From assembly GCF_003675325.1 (NCBI RefSeq), contig NZ_CP033073.1:1612001-1676000 (forward strand): a stretch of DNA of 64,000 nucleotides, read 5' to 3'. The position numbers and the translations under genes were made by a program. Below are positions 51,531 to 64,000 of this stretch, piece after piece. This DNA comes from Streptomyces dangxiongensis. GTDB taxonomy: Bacteria; Actinomycetota; Actinomycetes; Streptomycetales; Streptomycetaceae. The notes beneath the pieces are model-generated. The model made no database searches, had not been told where the DNA came from, and was given only the letters and a program-made list of their open reading frames with translations. Each line of letters opens with the position of its first letter. Position 1 is the first letter of the stretch.

Positions 51531-51847
51531 GGGACTCCTGCATCCACGTGCGAGTCAACTCACCAGAGGGGGAGTGGAGTTGTAGGGGACCTCGCGGGAG
51601 GACACAGAGCCTTTCACGCCTCCGACACAACTGACAAGCTGCCTGTTCACATCCGGTGACCGAAGGTCATGAACCTGACGCGCGGCACGACGGGCCCGTG
51701 GCTCCCCCCTCCGGTACGGACGCGGACGCGGCCCCGTTCACCGGCCGCACCCGCGGGCCGTCCCACACGACCGCACCCTCACCAACGCGCCCACACCACC
51801 GCCCCCGCGCACCGCGACCGGCACCCGACATCGGGCGTCCGGCGGGG
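51531..51847. other. Intergenic region, nothing recognised
   Basis: This 317-base region lies upstream of the sigma/CBM2 gene and downstream of the radical SAM gene. It must carry the promoter of the former. No repeat or gene was identified with confidence. Confidence 0.4.
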
Positions 51848-53191
51848 TCAGCTCCCGGCCGGCGTCTCCGTCTCCTCCGCCGCCGGTTCCCGCGCGGGCA
51901 GGCTGTCCATGAAGGAGCTGACGGAGAACACCGCGCGGCCCGGTCCGGGCGGGCCGTAGCCGGGCGGGGAGGACAGGCCGAAGTCGTCCATCGTCTGCCG
52001 GTAGGCCTGGAGCAGCCGGATGTGGTACTCCAGCGGCGCGCCCTGCGGGTTGGCCTTGCCGAGCGGGGTGGTGGGCTCCGGGCACCAGGTGGTGAAGCGG
52101 GGCGTGATGCCGTGCGACATGAAGAACCGCAGGCCCTCGGTGGTGGAGGCGATCGCCTCGTCGACGGTGGTGAAACCGAAGGGCTCGGCCATCTCCACGC
52201 CGGCCACGAAGTTGGGGATGACGTTGCGCGCGCCGAAGACGTCGGCGGAGTCGAGGATCCGCTTGTGCCACTCGTCGCGGCCGACGTAGCGCTCCTTGCC
52301 GGGGCAGTACAGCTCGAACAGCCGGCGGTCCCACACCTCGAAGTTGGGGTGGTAGATCTGCACGCCGTGGTCCTTGAACCGCTGCACGTCCGGCTTCGGC
52401 AGCGCCTGTGCGACGACCTTGCCGATCCACCGGCCGGGGAAGCGCTCCTCGATGGCCTTGGCGTAGTGGCCGTAGAAGTCGGCCTCGTCCCGGCCGGCCA
52501 CCGTCTTGGTGATCGCCCCGCCGGTGAGGGTGTACGCGGTGGAGGCCTTCTGGGTGTCGTACCGGTCGATGATCTCGAGCGCCTCGAGGACCTCCTCGAC
52601 GTCCTTGACCCCGGTGTACGGCCGGCCGGCGGCCTTGTGCTGGCGCCAGTTGTGGTTGATGTCGCAGTACTGGCACTCCTCCTTGGCGCCGAAGTACTGG
52701 CACACCCGGAAGACGGTCAGATAGATCAGATAGCCCCACTGGATGGTCGGGGCGACCTCCATCACGGACTTCCCGTTGGACAGGGTGTGCCGGTAGTACT
52801 CGGGCATCGGCGGCACGCCCACGTCGGCGATGCGCCTGCCGTCCAGGTACAGGCCCAGCAGCCCCTCCTCGTCGGAGGCGACCCGGTAGGGGGAGGCGGG
52901 GTTCACCCGTACGGAGACGACCGTGCGCCTCAGGTCGTAGGGGCCGCCCGTCAGGATGATCTCCTCCGGGGGCCGGCGCAGCGCGGCCTCGCCCAGCTCG
53001 GGCAGGGTGCCGTGGTCGAAGGAGAAGATGAAGTAGGACTTCGGCTTGACGTCCCCGTCCTCGTTGTCGCTGAGGGCGGAATCGTCGAAGGCGACACCGC
53101 CCCGGAGCAGGTCCTCCTTGAAGACGGCCTCCCGCGGCACATGCGGGAAGCGCTCCATCAGATCCTCGACCAGCGCGGTACGACTGCCCAT
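51848..53191 (-). CDS. Radical SAM protein of unknown substrate
   Basis: The 447-residue protein has a radical SAM cluster motif CQYFGAKEECQYC (about residues 164-176, C-x8-C-x2-C), an unusual spacing compared with the classical C-x3-C-x2-C, followed by GGAITKTV where the SAM-binding glycines would lie. Length and the lack of other cluster motifs suggest a single-cluster enzyme. AGGAG precedes the ATG. No peptide precursor or biosynthetic partner is adjacent, so the substrate is unknown. Confidence 0.8.
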   Translation of the reverse strand: MGSRTALVEDLMERFPHVPREAVFKEDLLRGGVAFDDSALSDNEDGDVKPKSYFIFSFDHGTLPELGEAALRRPPEEIILTGGPYDLRRTVVSVRVNPASPYRVASDEEGLLGLYLDGRRIADVGVPPMPEYYRHTLSNGKSVMEVAPTIQWGYLIYLTVFRVCQYFGAKEECQYCDINHNWRQHKAAGRPYTGVKDVEEVLEALEIIDRYDTQKASTAYTLTGGAITKTVAGRDEADFYGHYAKAIEERFPGRWIGKVVAQALPKPDVQRFKDHGVQIYHPNFEVWDRRLFELYCPGKERYVGRDEWHKRILDSADVFGARNVIPNFVAGVEMAEPFGFTTVDEAIASTTEGLRFFMSHGITPRFTTWCPEPTTPLGKANPQGAPLEYHIRLLQAYRQTMDDFGLSSPPGYGPPGPGRAVFSVSSFMDSLPAREPAAEETETPAGS

Positions 53192-53372
53192 CCGTCTGTC
53201 TCCTCCCGGCTCAGGCGCACTCCCCTCACCGTATGCCCCCGCCTCCGGCTTCCCCGTGCCGGGTCCCCGGCCGGACGCGCGCCGAGTTGCGGCCGGGCCA
53301 CCGGGTCGACCACCTACCGCCCACGGCCCGCCGCCCGCCGCCCGCGTAGGAGCCGCCGGCAGTCCGCGCCGG

Positions 53373-54407
53373 TCAGGCCGTCCGCTCCAGCGCCGCGGGG
53401 TCGACGGCGCACCGCAGGCCGGCGCCCGACACCAGCCGCTCGGCCTCCTCCACCACGGTGCGGCCGAGCCGGGCCAGCTCGTTGCCCTGGGAGCCGGCCA
53501 GGTGCGGGGTGACGAAGGCGTTCGGCAGGTCGTACAGCTCGGAGCCGGCGGGCAGCGGTTCGGGATCGGTGACGTCCAGGACGGCGCGGAGGCGTCCGGT
53601 GCGCAGCTCCCCCACCAGTGCCTCGTGGTCGACCAGGGTGCCGCGCGCGGTGTTGATCAGCACCGCACCCGTGGGCATCAGGGCCAGTTCCCGGGCGCCG
53701 ATCAGTCGGCGGGTCCCGGCGGTCCCGGGGGCGTGCAGGGTGACGATGTCGCTGGTGCGCAGCAGCTCGTGCAGGGGCAGCAGCGGTACGCCGAGGCGGT
53801 CGGCCTCCGCCGCGTCCACGTAGGGGTCGGCGAGCGCGACCCCCAGGTCGTGCGGGCGGAGCAGTTCGATCAGGCGGCGGCCGACGCGGGAGGCGCCCAC
53901 GATCCCGACGCGCCGGCCGTGGTTGCCGATGCCGGGGACGATGCCCCCGTAGGGGAAGGCGCGCCGGATGCGCAGCAGGTCGCGGAAGGCGAGGACGTCC
54001 TTGCCGGCGAGCAGGATCATGGCGAGCGTGTACTCGGCGACGGGCAGGGCGTTGGCGGCGGCGGCCGAGGAGACGAGGATGCCCCGCCGCCAGACCTCGG
54101 GGGTGGCGAACCCCTTGACGGAGCCGGCCGCGTGCAGCACGGCGCGCAGTCGTGGTGCGGCGTCCAGGGCGGCCGGGTCCAGGCGGGGGCAGCCCCAGCC
54201 GGTGATGAGGATCTCGGTGCGGGCCAGGGCCTGACGCACCCGGGGTTCGGTGAGGTCGTGCGCCACCAGGGCGGGATCGATCGCCACGCACGCCCGCAGC
54301 CGCGCGAGCAGCTCCGGCGGGAAGAGGTGCGGCAGGTTCTCGGCGGCCATCGCGAACAGTGCCTGGGGGCGCTCGGGCACGAAGGTGGCCTTCCGGCTCG
54401 GTGGCAC
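53373..54407 (-). CDS. D-isomer-specific 2-hydroxyacid dehydrogenase
   Basis: The 344-residue protein has the family plan: ITGWGCPRLD, then the Rossmann motif VGIVGASRVGRRLIELL (about 165-181), a catalytic arginine in NTARGTLVD, a glutamate in VTDPEPLP and a histidine in TPHLAGSQGNE. Serine and arginine in the dinucleotide loop (GASRVG) depart from GxGxxG but are common in this branch. The substrate is unknown. It starts with GTG at 54407 and is divergent from the alditol oxidase gene, 81 bases apart, so the two may share sugar-related regulation. Confidence 0.88.
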   Translation of the reverse strand: MPPSRKATFVPERPQALFAMAAENLPHLFPPELLARLRACVAIDPALVAHDLTEPRVRQALARTEILITGWGCPRLDPAALDAAPRLRAVLHAAGSVKGFATPEVWRRGILVSSAAAANALPVAEYTLAMILLAGKDVLAFRDLLRIRRAFPYGGIVPGIGNHGRRVGIVGASRVGRRLIELLRPHDLGVALADPYVDAAEADRLGVPLLPLHELLRTSDIVTLHAPGTAGTRRLIGARELALMPTGAVLINTARGTLVDHEALVGELRTGRLRAVLDVTDPEPLPAGSELYDLPNAFVTPHLAGSQGNELARLGRTVVEEAERLVSGAGLRCAVDPAALERTA

Positions 54408-54434
54408 GCGGACAGCAAGCGTTCTCTACGGTAG

Positions 54435-59226
<4,792 letters not shown>

Positions 59227-59251
59227 TCCGCCCCCGACTGGCCCCGGCTGC

Positions 59252-59276
59252 CTAGAGGCTCTAGGATCACTCCTAG
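59252..59276. promoter_or_regulatory. Overlapping palindromes upstream of the TetR gene
   Basis: CTAGAG/CTCTAG (59252-59264) and CTAGGA/TCCTAG (59261-59276) are two overlapping inverted repeats located 22 bases before the TetR start. They fit an autoregulatory operator. Confidence 0.55.
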
Positions 59277-59297
59277 TGGACCAAGGGAGGTGGGCGC

Positions 59298-59882
59298 ATG
59301 GCCCGGGTGGGGCTCACCGCCGAGCGGCTGGTGGCAGCCGCCGCGGACCTGGCGGACGAGGCCGGCCTCGACCACGTCAGCATCTCCGCGCTGGCCCGGC
59401 GCTTCGGCGTCCGGGACGCCAGCCTGTACTCGCACGTCCGCAACCTCCAGGACCTGCGGACGCGACTCGCGTTGCACGCGGGCGGCGAACTGATCGACCG
59501 GATCGCGGTGGCCGTGGCCGGCCGAGCGGGCAAGGAGGCACTGACCGCGTTCGCCGGCGCCTACCGGGCCTACGCCCTGGAGCACCCGGGCCGGTACGCG
59601 GCCACCCAGATCCGCGTCGACCAGACCCTGGTCGCCGGCTCCCCCGCGCTGCGCCGCACCACGGAGATCACCTACGGCATGCTGCGGGCCTACGGCCTGG
59701 ACGAGCCCGACCTGACGGACGCGGTACGGCTGTTGCGCGCCACCTTCCACGGCTACTGCGTCCTGGAGGCGGCCGGGGGATTCGGCGCGGCACGGCCCGT
59801 CGCCGAGTCCTGGGCCAAGGCGGTCGACGCCCTGCACCTCACCCTCGAACACTGGCCCCGGGAGAAGCAGAGCGATGACTGA
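59298..59882 (+). CDS. TetR/AcrR-family regulator (WHG domain)
   Basis: The 194-residue protein has the TetR helix-turn-helix (LADEAGLDHVSISALARRFG and VRDASLYSHVRNLQDLRTRL, about 17-57) and a helical ligand domain of the WHG type with YAATQIRVDQ and LLRATFHGYCVLEAAGGF. Such repressors control neighbouring genes and bind small lipophilic ligands. The gene overlaps the hydrolase gene by eight bases, so both are co-expressed and the hydrolase is the natural target. Confidence 0.93.
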   Translation: MARVGLTAERLVAAAADLADEAGLDHVSISALARRFGVRDASLYSHVRNLQDLRTRLALHAGGELIDRIAVAVAGRAGKEALTAFAGAYRAYALEHPGRYAATQIRVDQTLVAGSPALRRTTEITYGMLRAYGLDEPDLTDAVRLLRATFHGYCVLEAAGGFGAARPVAESWAKAVDALHLTLEHWPREKQSDD

Positions 59883-60576
59883 CCCCCTGCACCACGACAT
59901 CATCGGCCGCGGCCCCGTCCTGCTGCTGATGCCCGGCGGGGCCGGGCACCCGATGGGTCTCGGCCCGCTGACCGAGCGGCTGGCGCGGCGCTTCACCGTG
60001 GTGACGTACGACCCGCTCGGCCTCGCCCACGGCCGGCTCGGGCTGCCGGTCGCCGAGCAGCGGGTGGCTCACTGGAGCGAGGGGGCGCACCGGGTGCTGG
60101 AGCAGGTCCTGCCGCCCGGCGAGCGGGCCTACGCCTTCGGGAGCAGTTCGGGCGGCATCGCGGTCCTCGACCTGCTCGCCCGGCATCCGGGGCGGCTGGC
60201 GCACGTGGTCGCCCACGAACCGCCGTGCGTGACCCTGCTGCCGGACGGGGCGCGGCGCCGCCAGGAGCTGATCGACGGTCTCGACGGTCCCGGACGACCG
60301 CCCGCCGAGGGTCCGACGGCGACGCCGATGGGCGTGTTCCTGGCCCACGTCCTGCGTCCGTTCACCGCGTGGACGCCCCGGTTCACCACCGACCGCCTCA
60401 CCGTGGCCGCGGGATCCGCCTCACGCGGTCAGCTCCTCCACGACACCGCCCGCCGCGTGGCCGACCACCTCCGCAGCCCCTTCGTGGAGTACCCGGGCGG
60501 ACACCTCGGCGTCCTGGACCACCCGGACGCGTACGCGACCCTGCTCAGCGACACGTTCCTCCCCGGCACCGCATAG
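59875..60576 (+). CDS. Alpha/beta hydrolase
   Basis: The 233-residue protein has the alpha/beta-hydrolase fold: oxyanion region LLLMPGGAGHP, VVTYDPLGLA, nucleophile elbow GSSSGG (Ser about 91), and a C-terminal catalytic histidine in PGGHLGVLDHPD. The substrate is unknown. The ATG overlaps the end of the upstream TetR gene, so the pair forms a small operon. Confidence 0.9.
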   Translation: MTDPLHHDIIGRGPVLLLMPGGAGHPMGLGPLTERLARRFTVVTYDPLGLAHGRLGLPVAEQRVAHWSEGAHRVLEQVLPPGERAYAFGSSSGGIAVLDLLARHPGRLAHVVAHEPPCVTLLPDGARRRQELIDGLDGPGRPPAEGPTATPMGVFLAHVLRPFTAWTPRFTTDRLTVAAGSASRGQLLHDTARRVADHLRSPFVEYPGGHLGVLDHPDAYATLLSDTFLPGTA

Positions 60577-60629
60577 GGCCGGCCCCGGGGGAAGCCGGGG
60601 TGGTCAGGGCGGCGGTCGGGGTGGTGGCC

Positions 60630-60814
60630 TCACTCCCGCACGGTGACGTCCGCTGTGGGGCCCTCGCCGGTGGTGCCGGTGAGGGTGCCGGACAGGCCCA
60701 CGGCGGGCAGCAGTTCGGCCCGTCGGCGGCGGCTTCCCAGTGGGCGCGCGTTCAACCGGTGTACGGGCTCGACGCGCGGTCGTCGGCGGGCAGTTCCAGC
60801 ACGGCGGTGGCCAT
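60630..60814 (-). pseudogene. Remnant of a DUF2264-like gene
   Basis: A start at 60814 with GAGGAAGG upstream reads MATAVLELPADDRASSPYTG, then TGA where the family has tryptophan, then TRAHWEAAAD: the N-terminal signature of DUF2264 proteins. The frame afterwards changes to AELLPAVGLSGTLTGTTGEG and a tail ending at 60630, which does not match the family and may be the C-terminal end of the same or another gene. The middle of the gene, several hundred codons, is deleted. DUF2264 proteins sit with plant cell-wall degradation genes, which fits the GH43 neighbours. Confidence 0.55.
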
Positions 60815-60916
60815 CCTTCCTCGCGGGCCCCGGGGCGCCCGGTTCCGGCCGGGGCGCCCCGGGAGTTCACCCCGTCCGTACCCGCCGGCGCGGACGCGAG
60901 GACGGATGAGACGTCG

Positions 60917-62326
60917 TCACGTACTCCGCTGCCACTGCTGGTTGGTGCTTGAGGTGCAGGTGTAGGTGATGACCGCGGCGGACTCGGCGGTGGACGCGCC
61001 GGAGACGTCCAGGCATGCGCCGCTCGCCCGGGCCCGGACGGTCACGAACGAGCCGGAGGCGACGACCGACCACTGCTGGGCGGTGGCGCCGGTGCAGTCC
61101 TCCTGCGTGACGCCGCTCGCGTTCTCCTGGAGGCACAGGGAGCTGCCGCGGCCCAGCAGGGCGGAGTAGCCGTTGCCCAGGTCCTTGAACCACCACTTCT
61201 GGTTGGTGCCGCCGTTGCAGGTGTACTGGACGACGGCGACGCCCTGCCACGCGGAGCGGCTCGGTACGTCCACGCACTTGGAGCTGTGCCGGGCGATCAG
61301 CGTGCGGTACGTGGCGCCGGTGCCGGTGACGGTGCCCGCGGTGGTGTCGACGGTGACCTCCGGGTACCAGGACATGCTCATCGAGGTGGCGGCCGGGAAG
61401 GTCAGCGGCAGCCACACGTACCGGGAGTCGTCGACGGTGCCGCCGAAGGAGTCGCCCCAGCGGTCGCCCAGGTACAGGTACGAGGTGCCCGAACCCCCCT
61501 GCACGGTCAGGACGTAGGCGGTCTGGGAGTCGTAGGCGGTGGAGTCCCCGATGTTCGACCAGGAGCTCCAGGGGCCGGCGAGGGAGGTGGCGGTGGCGTA
61601 CTGCTGCTGGTTGGGATTCCAGCCGGTGGCGCCCGAAGTGAGCATGAAGTAGACGCCGTTGCGCTTGAACAGGGCGGGTGCCTCACGGTGGCCGCCGGGC
61701 CAGGGGTTGGCGACCAGGGCGGCGATGCCGGTGTAGTCGGCGGTGAGCCGGTAGATGTGCAGGTCGTAGTTCTCGTTCGCGGCGGAGACGAGGTACCCGG
61801 CGCCGTCGGTGTCCACGTAGGTGGTCAGGTCGCGGGACATGTACTGGCCGAGGGGGCGGAAGCTGCCCCGGTAGGTGTAACTGCCGTCGACGGTGCTGGA
61901 GACGGCCACGGCGGCGCGCGCCTCGCCGTAGTCGGTGCCGTTCTCCTTGTGCATCCACATGACGAACATGCCGGTGGCCGCGTTGTAGACGACCTTGGGG
62001 CGCTCGATGTAGGCGGTGCCCAGTTCGGAGGCGGAGGAGCGGGTGAGGACGCGGGCGCGGAACTCCCAGTTCTTCAGGTCGGTGGAGCGGTAGGCGTTCA
62101 CGGACCGGAAGGTGTTGTCGCTGTCCCGGTCCTCGCCGAACCAGTAGTAGGCGGACCCGACCTTGATGACCCCGCCGCCGTGGGCGTGCACGGGGTCCCC
62201 CGACGTGTCCGTGAACCGGGTGCCGTTGGTGATCGTCCGCGGTGCCGCCCGGGCGGGGGCCGCTGTCGCCAGCGCGGCGGCGAGTGCGCAGCACAGGGCC
62301 AGCAGGACCGCGTACGCACGCCTCAT
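60917..62326 (-). CDS. Secreted GH43-type hydrolase with ricin-like carbohydrate-binding domain
   Basis: The 469-residue protein has a Sec signal peptide (MRRAYAVLLALCCALAAALA, cleavage near ARAAP), a five-blade beta-propeller glycosidase domain (about 30-330: AHGGGVIKVGSAYYWFGEDR, YIERPKVVYNAATGMFVMWM, APALFKRNGVYFMLTSG) and a ricin B/CBM13 domain (about 340-469) with QxW repeats: NQKWWF, AQQWSV, NQQWQR. It should act on plant polysaccharides outside the cell. The family 43 assignment is by fold pattern. It begins one base after the stop of the upstream GH43 gene. Confidence 0.88.
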   Translation of the reverse strand: MRRAYAVLLALCCALAAALATAAPARAAPRTITNGTRFTDTSGDPVHAHGGGVIKVGSAYYWFGEDRDSDNTFRSVNAYRSTDLKNWEFRARVLTRSSASELGTAYIERPKVVYNAATGMFVMWMHKENGTDYGEARAAVAVSSTVDGSYTYRGSFRPLGQYMSRDLTTYVDTDGAGYLVSAANENYDLHIYRLTADYTGIAALVANPWPGGHREAPALFKRNGVYFMLTSGATGWNPNQQQYATATSLAGPWSSWSNIGDSTAYDSQTAYVLTVQGGSGTSYLYLGDRWGDSFGGTVDDSRYVWLPLTFPAATSMSMSWYPEVTVDTTAGTVTGTGATYRTLIARHSSKCVDVPSRSAWQGVAVVQYTCNGGTNQKWWFKDLGNGYSALLGRGSSLCLQENASGVTQEDCTGATAQQWSVVASGSFVTVRARASGACLDVSGASTAESAAVITYTCTSSTNQQWQRST

Positions 62327-62327
62327 C

Positions 62328-63422
62328 TCACGCACTCCCCTTCACGGTGTCGGCGACGGGGACCCCGAAGTCCGGGGTGCCGTCGGGCTTCCAGCCGAAC
62401 TTCTGGACGCGGGTGTGCCGGTTGGGGTCGTCCAGGGGGTCGCCGGTGATCTCCCGGTACTGGCGGGCGTGGTAGACGAGGACGTCGCTGCGGCCGTCCT
62501 CGGCGACGGTGAAGCAGTTGTGGCCGGGGCCGTACTGCCGCGTGGTGTCGTTGCTGGTGAAGACCGGGACGGGTGACTTGGCCCAGCTCCGCGCGTCCAG
62601 CAGGTCGCCGCCGGCGTCGGCGGTCAGCAGGCCCATGCAGTAGTGCCAGTCGGTGGCACTGGCCGAATAGGTGAGGAAGACACGGCCGTTGCGCTTCAGG
62701 ACGGACGGGCCCTCGTTGACCCGGTAGCCGACGCACTCCCAGTCGTACTCCGGGGTGGAGAGCCGGACCTGGGGGCCGGTCAGTGTCCACGGATCGGCCA
62801 TCTTCGAGATCCACAGCGCCGTGTTGTTGTCCATGCCGGGCTCGTGCTGCGCCCACACCAGATAGCGGCTGCCGCGGTGGGCGAAGGTCGTGGCGTCGAG
62901 GGAGAAGGTCTCCCAGGCGGTCCTGATCCGGCCCCGCTCCACCCAGGTGCCCCGGAAGGGGTCGGGGTGGGCGTTCTCCAGCACCCAGATACGGATGGCC
63001 CACACGTCCTCGGCGGGGGCCGAGGCGAAGTAGACGTACCACTTGCCGCCGATGCGGTGCAGCTCGGGCGCCCATATGTGCGCGCTCATCGGGCCGGTGG
63101 TGTGCGCCCGCCAGATCACCGACTCCGTGGCCGTGGACAGGCCGTTCAGGGTGTGGGCGCGGCGCAGGACGACGCGGTCGTACTCGGGGACGGTGGCCGT
63201 GAAGTAGTAGCGGCCGTCGGTGTGGCGGGAGATGTGCGGATCGGCTCGCTGGAGGACGAGCGGGTTGGTGTAGCGGGCCCCCCTCGGCGGGACGGGGGCC
63301 GCCTGGGCGAGGCCGGGGGTGGCGGAGAGGGCGCCGGCGGCGAGCGCGGCACCCTTGAGCATCAGTCTGCGGCTGGGGACTCCGGGCAGGTGCGCTCCGG
63401 GCAGGTCGTGGTCGCGGCTCAT
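62328..63422 (-). CDS. GH43-family hydrolase (arabinanase/arabinofuranosidase-like), Tat-exported
   Basis: The 364-residue protein has a twin-arginine signal (PSRRLMLKGAALAAGALSAT, cleavage near AQAAP) and a GH43 five-blade propeller: TNPLVLQRADPHISRHTDGR with the catalytic base aspartate, SAHIWAPELHRIGGKWYVYF, AWETFSLDATTF and YRVNEGPSVLKRNG with the acid glutamate. The DPH and NEGP pattern is typical of exo-alpha-arabinofuranosidases. The second GH43/CBM13 gene follows directly, so the two enzymes are co-expressed for arabinose-containing polysaccharides. Confidence 0.9.
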   Translation of the reverse strand: MSRDHDLPGAHLPGVPSRRLMLKGAALAAGALSATPGLAQAAPVPPRGARYTNPLVLQRADPHISRHTDGRYYFTATVPEYDRVVLRRAHTLNGLSTATESVIWRAHTTGPMSAHIWAPELHRIGGKWYVYFASAPAEDVWAIRIWVLENAHPDPFRGTWVERGRIRTAWETFSLDATTFAHRGSRYLVWAQHEPGMDNNTALWISKMADPWTLTGPQVRLSTPEYDWECVGYRVNEGPSVLKRNGRVFLTYSASATDWHYCMGLLTADAGGDLLDARSWAKSPVPVFTSNDTTRQYGPGHNCFTVAEDGRSDVLVYHARQYREITGDPLDDPNRHTRVQKFGWKPDGTPDFGVPVADTVKGSA

Positions 63423-63726
63423 GCGGACTGCCTCTCGGTGGGGGCGGAGCTGCTTCGAGCAATCGTCCGTTCGATATCTCGTACGTCATCTGTGATTACG
63501 AACGTCGAAAAGGTAGAGGCGGGCCACGGGAGGGTCAATGGGTATGACGGGAGAGGGGAAAGCCCTTTCCCTCCCCGGCCGCCGGACGAACACCCCGGCC
63601 GGTGCGCGACGGCTGCGGACCCCCTCGCTCCGATCACCGGGTTGCCGCAGGTGAGAGCCCCGGGCGTGATGCTCACCTGCTGGACACCGGGGGCCGTACG
63701 GGTTCCGCTTCGACTAGCGTCGTGAC
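63423..63726. other. Intergenic promoter region between the GH43 pair and mmuM
   Basis: This 304-base region separates divergent genes. CGTTCGATATC (about 63,469) and GATTACGAACG (about 63,495) form an imperfect inverted repeat in an AT-richer patch upstream of the GH43 operon and could bind a sugar repressor. No gene is seen. Confidence 0.4.
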
Positions 63727-64000
63727 ATGACCAGCGACCTCACCCCCAGCCTCGCCGACGCCCTCGCCGGTGGCACGGTCGTACTCGACGGCGGCATGTC
63801 CAACCAGTTGGAGTCGGCCGGGCACGACCTGAGCGACGAGCTGTGGTCGGCACGGCTGCTCGCCGAACGGCCGGAGGCGGTGACCGAGGCCCACCTCGCC
63901 TACTTCCTCGCGGGCGCCGACGTCGCCATCACCGCCAGCTACCAGGCCACTTTCGAGGGCTTCGCGCAGCGCGGCCTCGGCCACGAGGAGGCCGCGCGGC
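63727..64000 (+). CDS. mmuM: Homocysteine S-methyltransferase, 3' end cut by window edge
   Basis: The 91 visible codons read MTSDLTPSLADALAGGTVVL, DGGMSNQLESAGHDLSDELW, then HLAYFLAGADVAITASYQAT, the N-terminal part of the homocysteine S-methyltransferase barrel with the early DGG motif. The zinc-binding cysteines lie outside the window. It transfers a methyl group from S-methylmethionine or SAM to homocysteine. The ATG at 63727 follows a short space after the intergenic region. Confidence 0.9.
   Translation, partial: MTSDLTPSLADALAGGTVVLDGGMSNQLESAGHDLSDELWSARLLAERPEAVTEAHLAYFLAGADVAITASYQATFEGFAQRGLGHEEAAR

Overview
The window is very GC-rich double-stranded DNA whose gene content points to a Streptomyces chromosome: GlnX/PknG-type signalling, a DUF2637 membrane protein, an RsbW-like ATPase, an AldO-type alditol oxidase, a DmdR/IdeR-type iron box and a typical Streptomyces intergenic repeat. 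No rRNA, tRNA or CRISPR array was seen. The species cannot be named from this window.

Positions 1 to about 10,150 look like an accessory island. They hold a phosphotransferase cut by the window edge, a beta-lactamase-fold serine hydrolase and a decayed IS256-family transposase end. Next comes a compact cassette of four genes: a small helix-turn-helix protein, divergent from a DNA amino-methyltransferase, then a NurA-like nuclease and a HerA-like hexameric ATPase. The 30-bp gap between the helix-turn-helix and methyltransferase genes is an almost perfect palindrome that places both start codons and two mirror-image -10 boxes symmetrically. I read the cassette as a restriction-like anti-phage system with controller-protein regulation; it is the strongest candidate for a little-described system. 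After it come an HxlR regulator, a gene remnant, a DUF4236-TerD fusion and a 3' stub of corA, which marks a chromosomal gene cut at the island edge.

Positions 10,380 to 18,640 (minus strand) carry a five-gene operon, four of its junctions tightly coupled: trypsin-like protease, PknG-like kinase, von Willebrand A protein, four-helix GlnX-like membrane protein and a solute-binding protein. This resembles the mycobacterial GlnH-GlnX-PknG amino-acid sensing module with two extra parts. Two of these genes carry single-base frameshifts.

Positions 18,800 to 41,700 are mostly chromosomal housekeeping and adaptive genes: a lipoprotein polysaccharide deacetylase, a purine catabolism locus (xanthine dehydrogenase three subunits, XdhC, purine permease, PucR regulator), a GntR regulator, an iron-box-controlled FhuF-like protein, a DUF2637 protein, an RsbW-like ATPase, pyruvate oxidase, a frameshifted PP2C phosphatase, a LuxR-like regulator, a GDSL esterase and an Ada-AlkA alkylation repair fusion.

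Positions 41,890 to 49,880 contain an IS5-family element inserted exactly at the stop codon of rsgA. Next come a formamide/formate block (FmdA, AmiS, FmdB, two fluoride channel genes, NAD-dependent formate dehydrogenase) and a decayed second copy of the rsgA 5' end. Positions 50,000 to 64,000 hold a sigma-like/zinc-finger/CBM2 fusion, a radical SAM protein, a hydroxyacid dehydrogenase, AldO, a family 2 beta-galactosidase, a TetR-hydrolase pair, a DUF2264-like remnant, two GH43 enzymes and the start of a homocysteine S-methyltransferase.
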